NCBI GenBank assembly: GCA_013397455.1
Contig: VYZB01000338.1
Coordinates: 676,102-740,101, forward strand
Length of the DNA: 64,000 nucleotides
From: Crotophaga sulcirostris
Lineage: Eukaryota; Chordata; Aves; Cuculiformes; Crotophagidae
Reading direction: 5' to 3'
Part shown: one piece after another, positions 1-11,700 of the stretch
Position numbering within the stretch: the first letter of the stretch is position 1
How the letters are laid out: each line of letters starts with the position of its first letter
Program-made: the position numbers and the translations under genes
Notes under the pieces: generated by a model
Told to the model about the DNA's origin: nothing
Database searches by the model: none
What the model saw: only the letters and a program-made list of their open reading frames with translations

Positions 1-1315
1 ACATCATCGATGGGTGGAAGCTGCTTAGCGTATCAAAGCAGCCAACCGGATCGCTGGAGAAGGGGACCTGACCTTCTGTCTTCTCACGAAGTGGCACAGG
101 ATTTGGGGGTCTCTGAGCATTTTCACATGTGCCCAGGCATCCTGATGTCTCTTGTCCGCCAAAGGCTACAAGCAGGGAGGCAGAGGCTTTTGCTTCTGGT
201 CCAGAGGATGCTGTAAATCTCGGGGAGCCACTGCTGTGAAGACCTTCACAGCACCAAGCCTGCTGTCTATTGAGAAAAGCCAATACCCTTCTGTCTGTCA
301 GATGGCACTTAACCGCTGCTGTTATTCTAGATGAGTGAACACTTGTGTTATATTTTCCAATAGCAAAAACTGGGGTCAGCAGGGTGTCTGCTGTTTTAGC
401 CAAATCCAGATGGGGTTTTCCTATAAACAAGTGCACACAGAATATTTATACAGGCGATGGCACCTGACGCCTTAACACTTAGGCCATCCTATTGAGTAGC
501 CACTCATACTATAAGTCACTTCAGTGCATTAAGTAAATATTTTAATATAGCCATGTCACTGTTTATTATATAATGGCGGGGGCCCAAATCTTGCCTAATG
601 CTTGGTTAAAAAGTCAGTTTACACCATCCTTTACAGTGAATCAAAGAATGCATAAACGGGGCTCTTTTGTTACTCAGAGCTCTGTTTACTTTACTTTTCT
701 GTAAACCTTTCGAAACACTTGCTTATAAGAGCTGATAGAACCCAGATTTTCCCCCGGGTCTGAGGTGTTCATGATGTCGGGAAGGTACCTCACCGAGTAA
801 TCAATGGAGTTTCCACCCAGGAGCCCCAGCCTGGTTCCTCTCTATCTGTACCCAGCTCTGGATTGAAACCAGCTCAAGGTGGCACAAAGGCTGCCGGCGT
901 TGGAGAAGAAAACCAGGTGGCTCCTGCACAGGTAGCTCTGCCTTGCAGACACAGATCTGGCACTGGGATCAGATGGCAGCAGTACAGGGGAGCATCTTTG
1001 GAAGCAGAGGTGTAGCCTGCATCAGGAAAAACTGTCTTCAGCTTCTTCTCCAGCTGAAGGATGGTGTGATCTGGTGAGCAGAGAGATGCGTTCATCTCTT
1101 CTTTATCGCCTTCTTTCTTCACCTGACTCTTCCCTCTGCTAATGCAGCACAAGCAGCACTGCCTCTCCCAGCACACAGGCTTCCTCTGCTTCTCTCTGCA
1201 GCGTGCTGCTGAGACACTTGTGGTCAGAAGGCATGCACAAATCTCACTTAAGATCAGTGATTAGATCAGAGAAATCCAAGATAACATGGACTAGGGCATG
1301 GGGACTTGAAAAGTC
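1..1315. other. unique non-coding stretch, nothing recognised
   Basis: No repeat family, splice-bounded coding frame or RNA gene could be recognised. Short open frames on both strands lack any domain and overlap one another. The interval around 420-720 is AT-rich. Confidence 0.5.
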
Positions 1316-1815
1316 CATCACCTTGAGTCCTGTGTTCAGTTTTGGGCCCCGCAGTACAAGAAGGACATTGAGGTTCCAGAGAAGTAGAATGAAGCTGGTG
1401 AGAGAGCTGGAGAACAAGCCTTATGAGAGGTGGGTGAGGGAGTTGGGGTTGTTTAGCCTGGAGAAAAGGAGGCTGAGGGGAGACCTCATCACTGTCCACA
1501 ACTGCCTGAAAAGAGGTTGTGGTGAAGTGGGTGCTGGTCTCTTCTCCCAAGTAACAAGTGGTAGGATGAGAGACAATGGCCTCAAATTGCATGAGGGGAG
1601 GTTTAGATTGGACATCAGGAAAATTTTTTTCAATAAAAGGGTTGTCAGGCACTGGAACAGCTGCCCCAGGAGGTGGCTGAGTCACCATCCCTGGAGGTGT
1701 TTAAGAGGTTGGTTAGATGAGGTGCTCAGGGATCTGGTTTAGTAGTAGACAGGTACGGTTGGATTCGATGATCTCAAAGGTCTTTTCCATCCAAATGATT
1801 CTATGATTCTGTGAT
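1316..1815 (+). mobile_element. CR1 LINE, 5'-truncated, ATTCTATG-tail type
   Basis: This is the 3' part of a CR1 non-LTR retrotransposon. It begins in the region coding for the end of ORF2 (CR1 reads 'tgttcagttttgggccccgcagtac' here) and runs through the block that translates as [13 protein letters not shown], then RLDIRKIFFNKRVVRHWN and the end of ORF2 near 1742. It ends with a short UTR, 'gatgatctcaaaggtctttt', and a tail 'atgattctatgattctgtgat'. A frame of 179 codons (1203-1742) is still open across it, but its first part is unique DNA, so it is not a gene. The tail and its divergence from the GTGATACT copies place it in an older subfamily. Confidence 0.93.
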
Positions 1816-2523
1816 CACATTTTCTGGCTCAGAGGGATTTGGGATGTTGCAGAGGAGCATGTGATGCTCTCAACCCTGCATATGGACCTCACAGTCACCC
1901 CTGTGTACTTCACACATCAGTTCTCTGTGCTCAACCCTGGTTCCTCTCCTGGTAGGGAAAGAACTTGACCTGAGCAGGATATGCATGATTCTTGGGAAGT
2001 ACTAACAGGATTGATATTAAATAAAGCAAGAGAGTCCCCCAGGGCTTTGCCCACACATCTCAGCTTGTCCTCAGCTCTTCATTGTATTTCTACCAAGGGC
2101 ACGAGTCTCAGTGCAGCAGCCAAAGCCTCTGCAAACAGGAGGTGGGGTGAGCCTAGGACACAGGAAAAGTCTGTAACCAGTCTGGCTTTGCCTTGTGGTG
2201 ACATGCAGATCGTCCAAGGAAAAGAAAAGGTCAGATGGAAAGATGCCAGGGACATTTGGGAAAGGGTTGAAAGGGTTGTGCCTCCTTGTGCTTGGCTCCC
2301 CAGCTGCCCATGTATTTGGAAGAGCTCGTGGGTGCTCTGAGCTAGTGCACAGCTGGCAGGGAGCAGGGTGGGATGGTGATTTTCCTGTAGAGGTTTTCAG
2401 CTTGTTAAGGAGTTTCAGCTGCAGAGAGAGTTGGGGTGAGCCATGTGGATGCACCTGGAGCTGGTGGCAGCAAAATAGTACCTGGAGCTGCTTTGCAGGC
2501 CTTCCCCCTCCAAACAGACAGAG
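1816..2523. other. unique spacer, nothing recognised
   Basis: The sequence lies between two CR1 copies and shows no recognisable repeat or exon structure. Overlapping open frames on both strands (for example 1981-2340 + and 2071-2526 -) look like chance frames. Confidence 0.45.
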
Positions 2524-3057
2524 CACAGTATTGCAAGGTTGGAAAGGACCTCTGAGATCATTGAGTCCAACCTATAACCCAACACCAGCACCAACCCATC
2601 ATCTAAACCATGGCACTGAGTGCCTCAGCCAGTCTCCTCTTAAACACCTCCAGGGTTGGCGACTCCACCACCTCCCTGGGCAGCACATTCCAATGGCCAA
2701 TCACCCTTTCAGGGAAGAACTTTTTCCTAATATCAAGCCCAAACTTTCCCTGAGGAAGCTTGAGTCCGTGCCCTCTAGTTCTGTCCCTGGTCACCTGAGA
2801 GAAGAGACCAACCCCTGCCTGACTACAACCTCCTTTTAGGCAGTTGTAGAGAGCAATAAGGTCTTCCCTGAGCCTCCTCTTCTCCAGGCTAAACAGCTCC
2901 AGCTCCCTCAGTCGCTCCTCACAGGGCTTGTGCTCCAAACCCTTTACCATCTTCGTTGCTCTCCTCTGGACACACTCCAGTATCCTGACATCTTTCTCAA
3001 AATGAGGGGCCCAGAACTGCACACAGGACTCAAGGTGAGGCCTGACCAGCACGGTTT
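2524..3057 (-). mobile_element. CR1 LINE, young GTGATACT-tail type, longest copy here
   Basis: This is a 5'-truncated CR1 in reverse orientation. Its 3' tail is at the low-coordinate end ('cacagtattgcaaggttgg'). On the minus strand the C-terminal part of ORF2 is open without a stop, from [19 protein letters not shown] through [40 protein letters not shown] and [13 protein letters not shown] to the terminal LAEALSAMV. The open frame (2603-3184) continues upstream into unrelated host DNA, so its first 40 or so codons are not CR1. The sequence is very close to the copies at 10470, 28786, 32960, 36926 and 39792, which suggests recent amplification. Confidence 0.95.
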
Positions 3058-3794
3058 GCAAGATGTTCGTGCACCCATCCTGCATCTGGCACAGTGCTGG
3101 GGCTTGACTCACCTGGGAAAAGCAGGTAACTGCTGCCAGGGAGGAGCTGGGATGGTATGGAGGAGAAAATGGATGGCCTGGCATCTAAGCAGTGCTGAGT
3201 ATACCCTGGTGACCTCTGAGTTTGTCCCTGGGAGCCCATGGCTGAAGGGCGCTGCTTTTCCACACAAAGCCTCATCTGCCCAGGAATTCATAGGAGCACC
3301 AAACCCACCCAAGCCAGGGGAGAAAAGACCTGAAAAGCATCAGGGAGGCTGCAAGATGTACTCTGTGACTGGGTCGGTCTGAAGGGACAAAGGGACCTAG
3401 AAAAAGGGGAGAGGGCCAGCCTGCAGGAGGCAGTGGGGCTGGCAGTGGCCCGGGCTGGCTGCCTCTGAATGTGGCAGGATGCTGTAGGTAGCACAGAAAT
3501 CCTTCCTGGGGCCGGGTGTTTCTATGCACTGGGTTATCCATACCCATGGGGAGTCCTTGTGCTTCTCACTGGCTGCTCCATCCAGCATCTGCTTTGGGTT
3601 ACTCTACCAAAACAACAAGCCTGTGTGTAATTTTAAAGCATTGGTTCTGGATCTGATACGAATCAGAAAATTACCCCTCCGTGGGTTTCCAAGACAACTG
3701 GTGTCCCTTATCCTCCTTTGTGCTGTAGTATTAATAGTTATAGTACTTAGCACCTTGGCTCCCTGGAAAGTGAGATTGGAGGTTTGGGGCTAAC
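3058..3794. other. unique spacer, nothing recognised
   Basis: No repeat, exon with good splice sites or RNA gene was recognised. Several short antisense open frames overlap at 3030-3590, which is typical of GC-rich chance frames. Confidence 0.45.
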
Positions 3795-4148
3795 CAGACC
3801 CAGAGAGACCTTAGAGCAGCCTTCCAGTACTGAAATCTATCTGAAAGCTGGGGAGGGGCTTTTGATCAGGGAGTGCAGGGATAGGATGATGGGAACAGTT
3901 TTAAACTGAAAGAGGGGAGATTTGGATGAGACATTAGGAAGAAATGTTTTCCTGTGAGGGTGGGGAGGCCCTGGCCCAGGTTGCCCAGAGCAGTGGTGGC
4001 TGCCCCATCCCTGGAGGTGTTGGAGGCCAGGTTGGATGGGGCTTGGAGCCCCCTGATCCAGTGGGAGGTGTCCCTGCCCATGGCAGGGGTTTGGAAACTG
4101 GGTGATCTTTAAGGTCTCTTCCAACCCAAACCTTTCTATGATTCTAGG
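3795..4148 (+). mobile_element. CR1 LINE fragment, ATTCTATG-tail type
   Basis: The segment carries the CR1 blocks 'gagaccttagagcagcct', 'gaaatgttttcctgtgaggg' and 'catccctggaggtgttggag', then 'gatccagtgggaggtgtccc' and a tail 'cctttctatgattctagg'. It shares its subfamily with the reverse copy at 25091-25506, since both carry the cagtactgaaa and gctgggga blocks upstream. The reading frame is broken, so this is an older, dead copy. Confidence 0.92.
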
Positions 4149-4934
4149 ATTCTTGATAGAAGTCCCCCTCTCTGACCCATTCCTTGGTATCCCATTGCCT
4201 GTGAACTGCTGGGAGAACAGTCCCACCTGTGGCACCAGGGGATGGGTGAAGATGGGCTCTCAGCATGCAGCATCCCTCCCCTGCCATGTGTGAATTGCAG
4301 CAGGAATAGTGGGGTGTAAATCCTTAATCTCATGGGTCTCTGGTCCCTGTAATATATTGTTCTCCATTCCCCCCCAGGCAGCCTTGTTCCATTGGGTAAC
4401 TGGAAAGTATTTATCTGTGTCATATTAAGAGCCATTTAGGATAATTGTGAAATTGGCACCCCTATCCCTCTTTTGTTTAGACCAGGGTATAATTTGGTTA
4501 ATTTAAATGTTTTTTTTTAACTTTGCCACAAAAAGGTGGAAATTTAGATTCCATTATTTAGCAAGTAGCTCTGAGGAACATCCTTTGGCAGCCGGGGGAT
4601 GCAGTGGGGCCATAGAGCTCCTCATAACCTTGGAGCATTCGCTGTGCTGGACACACTGTGTCTCAGCCAAGCCTGGAGAACTCTTGTGACACATCTCCAT
4701 CCTTTCCTGATGCATATATGTTTCTCCTCCCTGCCTGCAAATCAGGTTTTATAGGCAGTCACTGCAGCACATTCATCGGTGGAAGAGAGTATGAGAATGG
4801 CTTTGTTGGGGGTCAGAAGACAAGTCAGTCTGGTTGAGTGTCTGCTCTCCAACCATGGCCAGAGGGGAGCACTGAGTGCTCAGGGACCCTTCTCACTGGG
4901 GGTCTGTTGTCTAACAGTCTGTGCCTTAAAGATT
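4149..4934. other. unique spacer, nothing recognised
   Basis: The spacer has an AT-rich core around 4430-4560 with a run of T at 4510-4518. No coding exon or repeat family was recognised. Confidence 0.45.
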
Positions 4935-5775
4935 CCTTGAACCAGGCCTAGTATATCTGTTTAATATGGTGATGAATTTCTCTTTCCTGAATGTATCTGA
5001 GTGCCTTTTAACCCACCCAACCCTTCGGCATGTGCAGCATCCTGCAGCAAAGAGTTCCACAGCTTAACTATAAAGTAGGTGAGAAAATGCCTCCTTTTGT
5101 CTTTTTGAAACCTGATGCTTGAGGACATCATCGATTCTCCTCAGTTCCTGCAGTGAACAACCAGTTCCTACTGATGCTATATGGGACAGTCCTCCAGGTT
5201 GAGGTCTCCTGCCTCAATCTTCTTCTCCAGGCTGAGAGTTCCAGTCCATTTCACCTTTCTTTTGATCATCCTTTTTGTTCTTCTCTGTGGATGATTTTTT
5301 CTGCATAGACTTTATTTTGCATTTGCCTTTGTATCGTTCAACCACTCAACATCAAGGTACTCTTCTCTGTCTCTCCATACCTGGTTTGTTTTCCAGGGCA
5401 TTGAGTTACTGGGCATCATAAGGAGAAGTTCTCGTCTCTTCATCTAGCTCACTCTGCTGACCAGTACAAGCCCTGGCACAATTTCCTGTCTTCTGCCTTT
5501 GTTATAACAACACTTTGCTCATTATTTCTAAACACTCATATATACATTCTATAACAGCTTTTGGTGAGGAGAGACGTTAAAAATGTTCTGAAAATCCAAG
5601 ATCACCCAAATCACCTTTATCCAGGTGCCTTCAAACAGCTCTAATAGGCATGAGGCACTGTGCAAGCCATTTGGAAGTGCCTCTCATGTACCATATACTG
5701 CCTAATGCTTCACTATTATTCCACCAGCATGTCCAGTGGTGATGCCAGGGTCTGAGCTTTGAGCTGCTGCAGCTG
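4935..5775 (-). mobile_element. ancient CR1/L3-like LINE remnant
   Basis: Several blocks match, by memory of family consensus, the reverse complement of an old vertebrate CR1/L3-type LINE. They are 'gcagcaaagagttccacagc' with 'aaaatgcctccttttgtctt' near 5050-5110, 'caggctgagagttccagtcc' near 5230, and 'ctgaaaatccaagatcaccc' near 5590 with 'aacagctctaataggcatga' near 5635. Their order (3' region at low coordinates, reverse-transcriptase region at high coordinates) fits one minus-strand element. It is heavily mutated, with no open frame left. It is much older than the other CR1 copies here. Boundaries are approximate. Confidence 0.7.
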
Positions 5776-6439
5776 GCACTCCTCTGCCTTGCTGAACCTG
5801 GCTGCACCTACTGTCTTTGGTGTTGAGAGCCCATTTGTTTGTGGTTAGGGAAGGATTAAATCTGCTGATGTGGCTTGGGGATGGGGATCTGTTGATACAG
5901 TATCATTGCCTTGGGGGAAGCCAGAGTTGGTGATGTCTCTGAGGTGTTGGATGAGACTGCTGAGTCACTACTTTCCAAAGATATTACTTACCAGGATCAG
6001 ACAAAACCATCAATGGAGACACTTCACTGCATCTAGCCTTTTGTGTATCCTTTCCAAGCCCTCCAGAAAGGATATTCCAACAAGAACAGGGATTCTGCTT
6101 GGAAACACAGTGCATCTGTCCTTGTACAACTGTGGGATAATAGTCATATTCTTTTTCTGGTGTCAATGTTATCCATAATGAAAGAGGTCTGTAAATCCTG
6201 TGCAGTTTTACTGTGCCTCCTGATCCTGTCCCACACAGCCAAGGAAATGATTTCTCAGGTGTTTCAGGGAGCTGTGGATCATGGTCACTGAAATAAGAGG
6301 GACCAGTGATGAGATTAGCAACTAGACCTGGAGTTCCAGTTAATGCCAAGCTTTGCCTCTTGCAATAACTGCACCTGTACTTACCTAAACATGTCCCTTT
6401 TTGGTCACAGGCTTGGTGCTTTGAGTCTGGATGATTTTG
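5776..6439. other. unique spacer between two ancient LINE pieces
   Basis: Nothing specific was recognised. Open frames at 5870-6178 + and 5984-6349 - overlap antisense and carry no known domain. Confidence 0.4.
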
Positions 6440-6640
6440 CAGATAAATTTAGACTGGAGGATAGATTAAAATTTCTAGCCAGTAGAAGAATGACGTTCTT
6501 GAAAAGCCTTCCAAACTGGAAAGTAGGGGCAAGGAGCCGATGTTGTTTCTAGATGAAGCTTGATAAGTTAATGGCAGGAATTTTATGACATGGCAGGAAT
6601 GAGTGAAAAATTAAATCATGGGCTAATGGGCTTTGAATGT
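6440..6640 (+). mobile_element. ancient CR1/L3-like LINE 3' fragment
   Basis: The sequence reads 'ataaatttagactggaggat', then 'gaaaagccttccaaactgga', then 'agatgaagcttgataagtta' with 'atggcaggaattttatgaca'. This is the order seen at the 3' end of old CR1/L3-type LINEs, just before the end of ORF2. It lies opposite in strand to the ancient fragment at 4935-5775, so the two are separate insertions or have been inverted. No intact frame remains. Confidence 0.7.
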
Positions 6641-9600
6641 TTCAGTTGCTGGTGTCTCTGGAAGACTGCTACAAAGAGAGGGGTTCTTCACTTCTTGATA
6701 TTCTTTATTGCACTGTTTTACCATCCCCATGCTACAGAGCTTTAGTTAGTTGTCTGAAGAAACCACAAGTTTTCTGTCCCCCTGATATGGCCTTGGCTTT
6801 TAGGATGGAGAAAGGAGCTTGCTTTGCTCTTTGATCATGTTTTGACCAGAGATGAGATCTGAATCTGATGCACTGCTTCTGTAGTGTCAGAGCACTCCTG
6901 TGTGACTGGGTGAGATATCTTGCTTGCAGTAATATGTTCATCAGATTGGAGCAACACAACATTTCACCCTTAGCTGGACTGTCAGGTCCCTCTATATTTT
7001 TTTTTCCTTGTTTTATGGTATGAAATGTGTGTTCACCTGGGTTCCCCTAGGAGGTTCATTTTAAAGTCTTGTGGTTGCAGGGAAAGCACATAGATGTTTA
7101 GCTGCTTTGGTCATTGAGATCATTGTCGGGGATCAGATCCAAAGACTGATGGTCATTCCCTAGTACTGCATTCTTAAGTAGAGAAATGAGTATGAATCAT
7201 TAGTGTCCTCCTGTAGTTACTGGGGCCTCCTGCAGGTCTCAGTGTGTGTCCTTTCTTCAGCCCATGAACAGTCCAGTTGCTCACTCTAATGGGCACAGCT
7301 GCCTTGGGATAGTGACCCACGTCAGGGTGCTCTCAAGCTTAGGACCATCACGCAATCATCCTTCACTCAAAGCAGGGACCTGTGTCTCCTGCAGCAAGTT
7401 GCCAAACCATGGGATTTGTCTTTGGCCACAGGATGGCTCTCATTTGTTAAAACTACTTGCCAGGCCAGAGAGGGACTTAAGAGGGGCTCCCTTCTTGCTC
7501 ATCATGGGCTGATTTTGACCACATAGCCTGGTCTCTCAATCCAAACAGCACTAAGCAAGTCCAGTGGGAGACTGAAGAACATCTTGGGCTTGCCTACACT
7601 AGATCTGGAAGCAAGGAGGGGAAGGGTACTTGAAACCTGTAGAGGGAAGAGTTGAAGCAGAACCTTTCACACAAGTCCGATAGCCACTTCCAGCTTGTAG
7701 CAACCCTACCCATGTCCCACTCCTGGTTTCTAGTTGCAGTGTCTGTGATCTGATGGTCACAGCAATGCATTTTCCAGAAAACTGGACTGCCCTGGAGGCC
7801 TCTGCAGGGTTCAGTGCTGATCCACAGTGCTAGCTGGGAAGCACAACACACTGGAGAGGAAGTCCCCTCGCAGCACAGTCCTAGAGCCATTGGCCACCAG
7901 CCCACTCTCCAACCTGTGCTCTTCAGGCAAAACCCTGCTCCCTGCACCTCTGAGTGCTGTGGACATCCAATGTCAGGGACACTGATCAACCTATGAGTAC
8001 AAAGAATGTTCATTTACTGGCACAGGGACAGCTATGAGACTTTTCATGAGTGTGGTGGAGAACATGATGCCCCTGGAGCGAAGGGCCATGGAGCAGGTCT
8101 AAAGAATGGACAGCACTTTGTCCATGCACATAGGACCTCCTTTCTCTTCCTTCTCATTCCCTTTGGACCTGGCATGCAGCTGTAGACACTTTCTGTTGAC
8201 TATTCTCCATATTAAAGTGTATTTTGGTGTCATCAATGAACACAAGAAGAGAGGCTATGCCCTGGATTCCCTATTGGTGCTTATTATTAAAAGCTCTTAC
8301 TAAGCAGCTCTGTTAATTTATGCAGCGACAGTGGCTTGCGCAGGATGCACATCAAAGCCCAGAGGCTTCAGTGGGAGAGACCAGGACACACTCACTCTCT
8401 GTGCAGCAGGAACACTTCTGCTCCAGCTACTACCCATGCCAACAGTCGAGGGCAAGAGAGACAGAGGTCTGGACAAACATATCCCATAGTTTTGGGCAAG
8501 GAGATGCCTGGGTCTGCAGAGATCAGCAGCTGCCTTGCCTTTCCTGGCTTCTGGCTTTCTGGAGTAGTGGAAGGCAGAGAGGTTCCAGGTTGCCAAGGTG
8601 AAACACAAAGCTGGATGTGATGCCTCTCATCAGATGTGGTCTCACTCAGTGCCCAGACCACAACCATAGGACTGGAGAGGCACCTCCCAGGGCCTGACAT
8701 CCCCTGCACGTAGGTCCACGCTCCAGCCTGGCTCAGGTTAGTCCCTGCTGCAGCGGAAACAACCCCCTGGGCACGAATCCTTTGCCAGCAGTCTGGGACC
8801 TTTCCCAAAGCCCTGCTAGGTCGGTCTGTGCCCTTTCCCACCCACTGAATGCTCACTGTGCCAACTCAAGCTGGCAAGGCCCCTGTGCTGGGCTGAGGGA
8901 CCGTCCAAGGCCAGCAAGCTGGCTCTGCCTCCCGCCGCACTCCTGTTTGAGAACTGCCTTCATCACTTTATTAATAGTGTCTGTCATCGTGGGGTTTGTT
9001 CCTTCCCCTCCTTCTGGCATCTAATAAAGAGGCATGGGTCCAGTTTGCGCTCATTTTCCATTTCAAATCTCTGCCATGTTTTCTTTCTTTTAGAAAGATT
9101 TTGTTTATTACATTTCTAAAATGTAACAAAATAGGAGAGACAAAGATCAGACGTAACCGCAAATGCTGCAGAATTAGGACATGGTTAAACAATGCAGCAA
9201 TAACCGAAGACATGCGAATGGCCTTCTACAAGAGAAACCAATGGAGAAATGTGGGGAGGCAGTTGGCTGGGAGGGGTGCAGTTGTCACAGGGAGAGCCTT
9301 TTGGTGCTGGCTGGTCATAGCTGGACCTGCCTGGTGGCCACAGTGCCACAATCCACATGCAGGAAGGACCTGAACTGGAAGCTGGGCTCCACTGGCCTTT
9401 GTGCTAGGGAAGGAGCCGCCCTGGGATGTGGGCACGTTGCACAAACCCAGTGCAAAGGGCATCCACGCTGTGGGAGCAGGGCAAGCAGACCTAGGTGAGA
9501 GAGAAGCTACCCTGCCCTGAGCTGTGCAACTATGTGGGCTGAGGAACCTCAGCTAGTGTTTCATTTTGGTGCTGTAGGGCCCCTTATAGGCAAACCAACC

Positions 9601-10469
9601 TTATAAGAGACACGATCACCTTTCTGGTGGAAGACACTGTCCAGGACAGCTCTCTATGTCAGTAAGTGTTTTTCTGAATTCAATGCAGTGGTATGAGAAA
9701 ACTCAGCCTGGATCTTTTTGGACACTTGCGCTCAAGAATCAGGTATCTCAGAGTATGATATGTGACCCTGCTGTAGGGCCTAGCCTCAGGAACCCTCTGA
9801 AACCTTCACTGAAATGAGAAATCTGCTCATCGTGCAGCTGTCAGAGCCATGACTTGGCAGTAGAAGCAGTGTCAGTGTTCATGGCAACAGTGATGCTGGC
9901 AATGTTAAGTACTAGGGGGCACTTCCAGAGGCCAAGGATTCCCATTTAACCTGAAAAATTGAAAAATGTGAGTTTTGATTGGGGCTGTATTTAAACTGAA
10001 TTCTGAAGTCAATACTGTTTCCTTTGAATTAGGAGCAGGGTTTGTTCTTTATTGCATTGCTGCCAGCAGAAAAACCTAATTGCTAAGGATATATAAACCA
10101 AAATCAAATCAAATAGTTCAGAAATAAGTGCTATTTCTATCAAAAGCCTCATCCTGCCAGCAAGGCTGCTGGGAACGGGGCTGTCCCCAGGTGTGTAGGG
10201 CCCTGACTCCAGTGTCTCAGCAGCAACCGGTGTGACCCAAGCACCATCAGCCCTAGGACACAGGACTTATGAATCAGACCTAGAAAATTCACAAGATTAG
10301 CCTAAAAGCAGCAAGACCGAATCCGAGGTTGATAGACACAGGTAGCCTTTTCAGCATACTTACAAATTACCGCTTATTTTAAGATTTTTAAGTTTCATTA
10401 CTTTAAAAATTATGAGCACGTCCCAGATTCACAGAGATGTTTTAGCTAACTCAGAACTCTCTGCATGTG
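6641..10469. other. unique stretch of 3.8 kb, nothing recognised
   Basis: No CR1 copy, exon with paired splice sites, or RNA gene was recognised. The 8310-8860 part has several overlapping open frames on both strands with no domain similarity and is probably just GC-rich. The segment around 9060-9230 is AT-rich, and 9900-10150 contains several TAAT/ATTA-type motifs. Confidence 0.45.
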
Positions 10470-10770
10470 TTAGTCAGGCAGGGGTTGGTCTCTTCTCTCA
10501 GGTGACCACTGACAGAACTAGAGGACATGGACTCAAGCTTCGCCAGGGGAGGTTTAGGCTTGATGTTAGGAAAAAGTTCTTCCCTGAAAGGGTGATTGGC
10601 CATGGGAATGTGCTGCCCAGGGAGGTGGTGGAGTTGCCAACCCTGGAGGTGTTTAAGAGGAGATTGGCTGAGGCACTCAGTGCCATGGTTTAGGTGATGG
10701 GTTGGTGTTGGGTTATAGGTTGGGCTTGATGATCTCAGAGGTCTTTTCCAACCTTGTCGTACTGTGATAC
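10470..10770 (+). mobile_element. CR1 LINE, young GTGATACT-tail type
   Basis: This 5'-truncated copy starts inside ORF2 at 'gtcaggcaggggttggtctc'. It keeps an unbroken frame to the ORF2 stop at 10693 (residues [18 protein letters not shown], then LAEALSAMV). The UTR is 'tgatgatctcagaggtcttt' and the tail 'gtactgtgatacagt'. The 93-codon open frame at 10412-10693 begins in flanking DNA and is therefore a chimera of host and CR1 sequence, not a gene. Confidence 0.94.
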
Positions 10771-11410
10771 AGTAAAGTTAGAGTAGTATTTTTAAGGGAC
10801 TGTTTTGCCAGGAAATAGTGCTGGACACGTGAGCAGGGCTAAGAGCTGAGGGCAAATGCCAGGTAGCAAGTGAGCTGCAGCTCCTAAATCTCAAGCTGAG
10901 TGTAGAAAGCACAGTCACAGCTGACAAAACTCACAGTGCTTGTAGCCTAAGGGCAGGAGGACAGCAGCCTGTGCAATGAGGGCTTGTAGACCCAGGGCAG
11001 GGCAGGGGCTAGGGATGGCTTTGTGGGTTTGTGCCATGGCTCAGCTCCCAATTCAACTTCTCCACCCATTGTGCTGCATTTCTGGGCACCGTAGGGAGCA
11101 GGGTTACAGCTTTTGCATTCTGGGTGTTTGTAACTCTTTCTCAGCACAGAAGGAGATTGTGAATGGGAGAGCAGGCTGGCTTTAGTGGCAAGGGGCTTTC
11201 CCACAGGAGGCAGGGACCGGCACAGGGCACTGGGGAATATTGGTGGAGTCTTCACAGGGGTTGTGTCATGAGGCATTAGGCAACATGAAGTCTGCAGGAA
11301 GGCCAGAGTACCAGCCCTAGGTCTACCACCTGTACCTTGAATGTTGTTGCCACCACTGTGCCTGAATAAGCTCTGTACAAGGACAGGAGTTTGTCTGTTT
11401 GTTTGTTTTT

Positions 11411-11460
11411 TACAAGGTTGGAAAGGACCTTTGAGATCATCGAGTCCAACCTATAACCCA
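11411..11460 (-). mobile_element. CR1 3'-end fragment (about 50 bp)
   Basis: Only the last 50 bases of a GTGATACT-type CR1 are present, in reverse orientation: 'acaaggttggaaaggacc', then 'gagatcatcgagtccaacct'. This is an extreme 5' truncation, which is common for target-primed LINE insertion. The 8-bp tail repeat itself is missing or replaced by a T/G-rich run (tttgtttgtttgttttt). Confidence 0.88.
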
Positions 11461-11634
11461 AGTGGAGACAGTGTGAGTGCTCTTCAACATGAAGACACAT
11501 CCTCTGTCCATCCAAATGAGAAATTTTACTCCTGTTCCTCCTGCAGTCTCACTGTCTAGACAGACTCTGCTCCTTTTTGAAGGCTTTCATTCTTTCACCC
11601 TATGTGGATGACTCTGTTTTTCCCCCTTTCCCTC

Positions 11635-11700
11635 TGGAGCGGTTGCTGCGTGCGTCTGGAGCACAGCGCGATGTCCCCGCGTTATCGCCGCCATCCATCC
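11635..11700. other. short CpG-dense patch
   Basis: About ten CpG dinucleotides fall within some 65 bases ('ctgcgtgcgtctgg', 'cagcgcgatgtccccgcg', 'ttatcgccgcc'), in surroundings that are otherwise CpG-poor. It is too short for a standard CpG island. It could be a regulatory element, a fragment of a degraded GC-rich exon, or chance. Confidence 0.4.

Noticed and set aside
1203..1742. 179-codon frame as a possible host gene
   Set aside because: Most of it is the CR1 ORF2 C-terminus joined by chance to upstream unique DNA.
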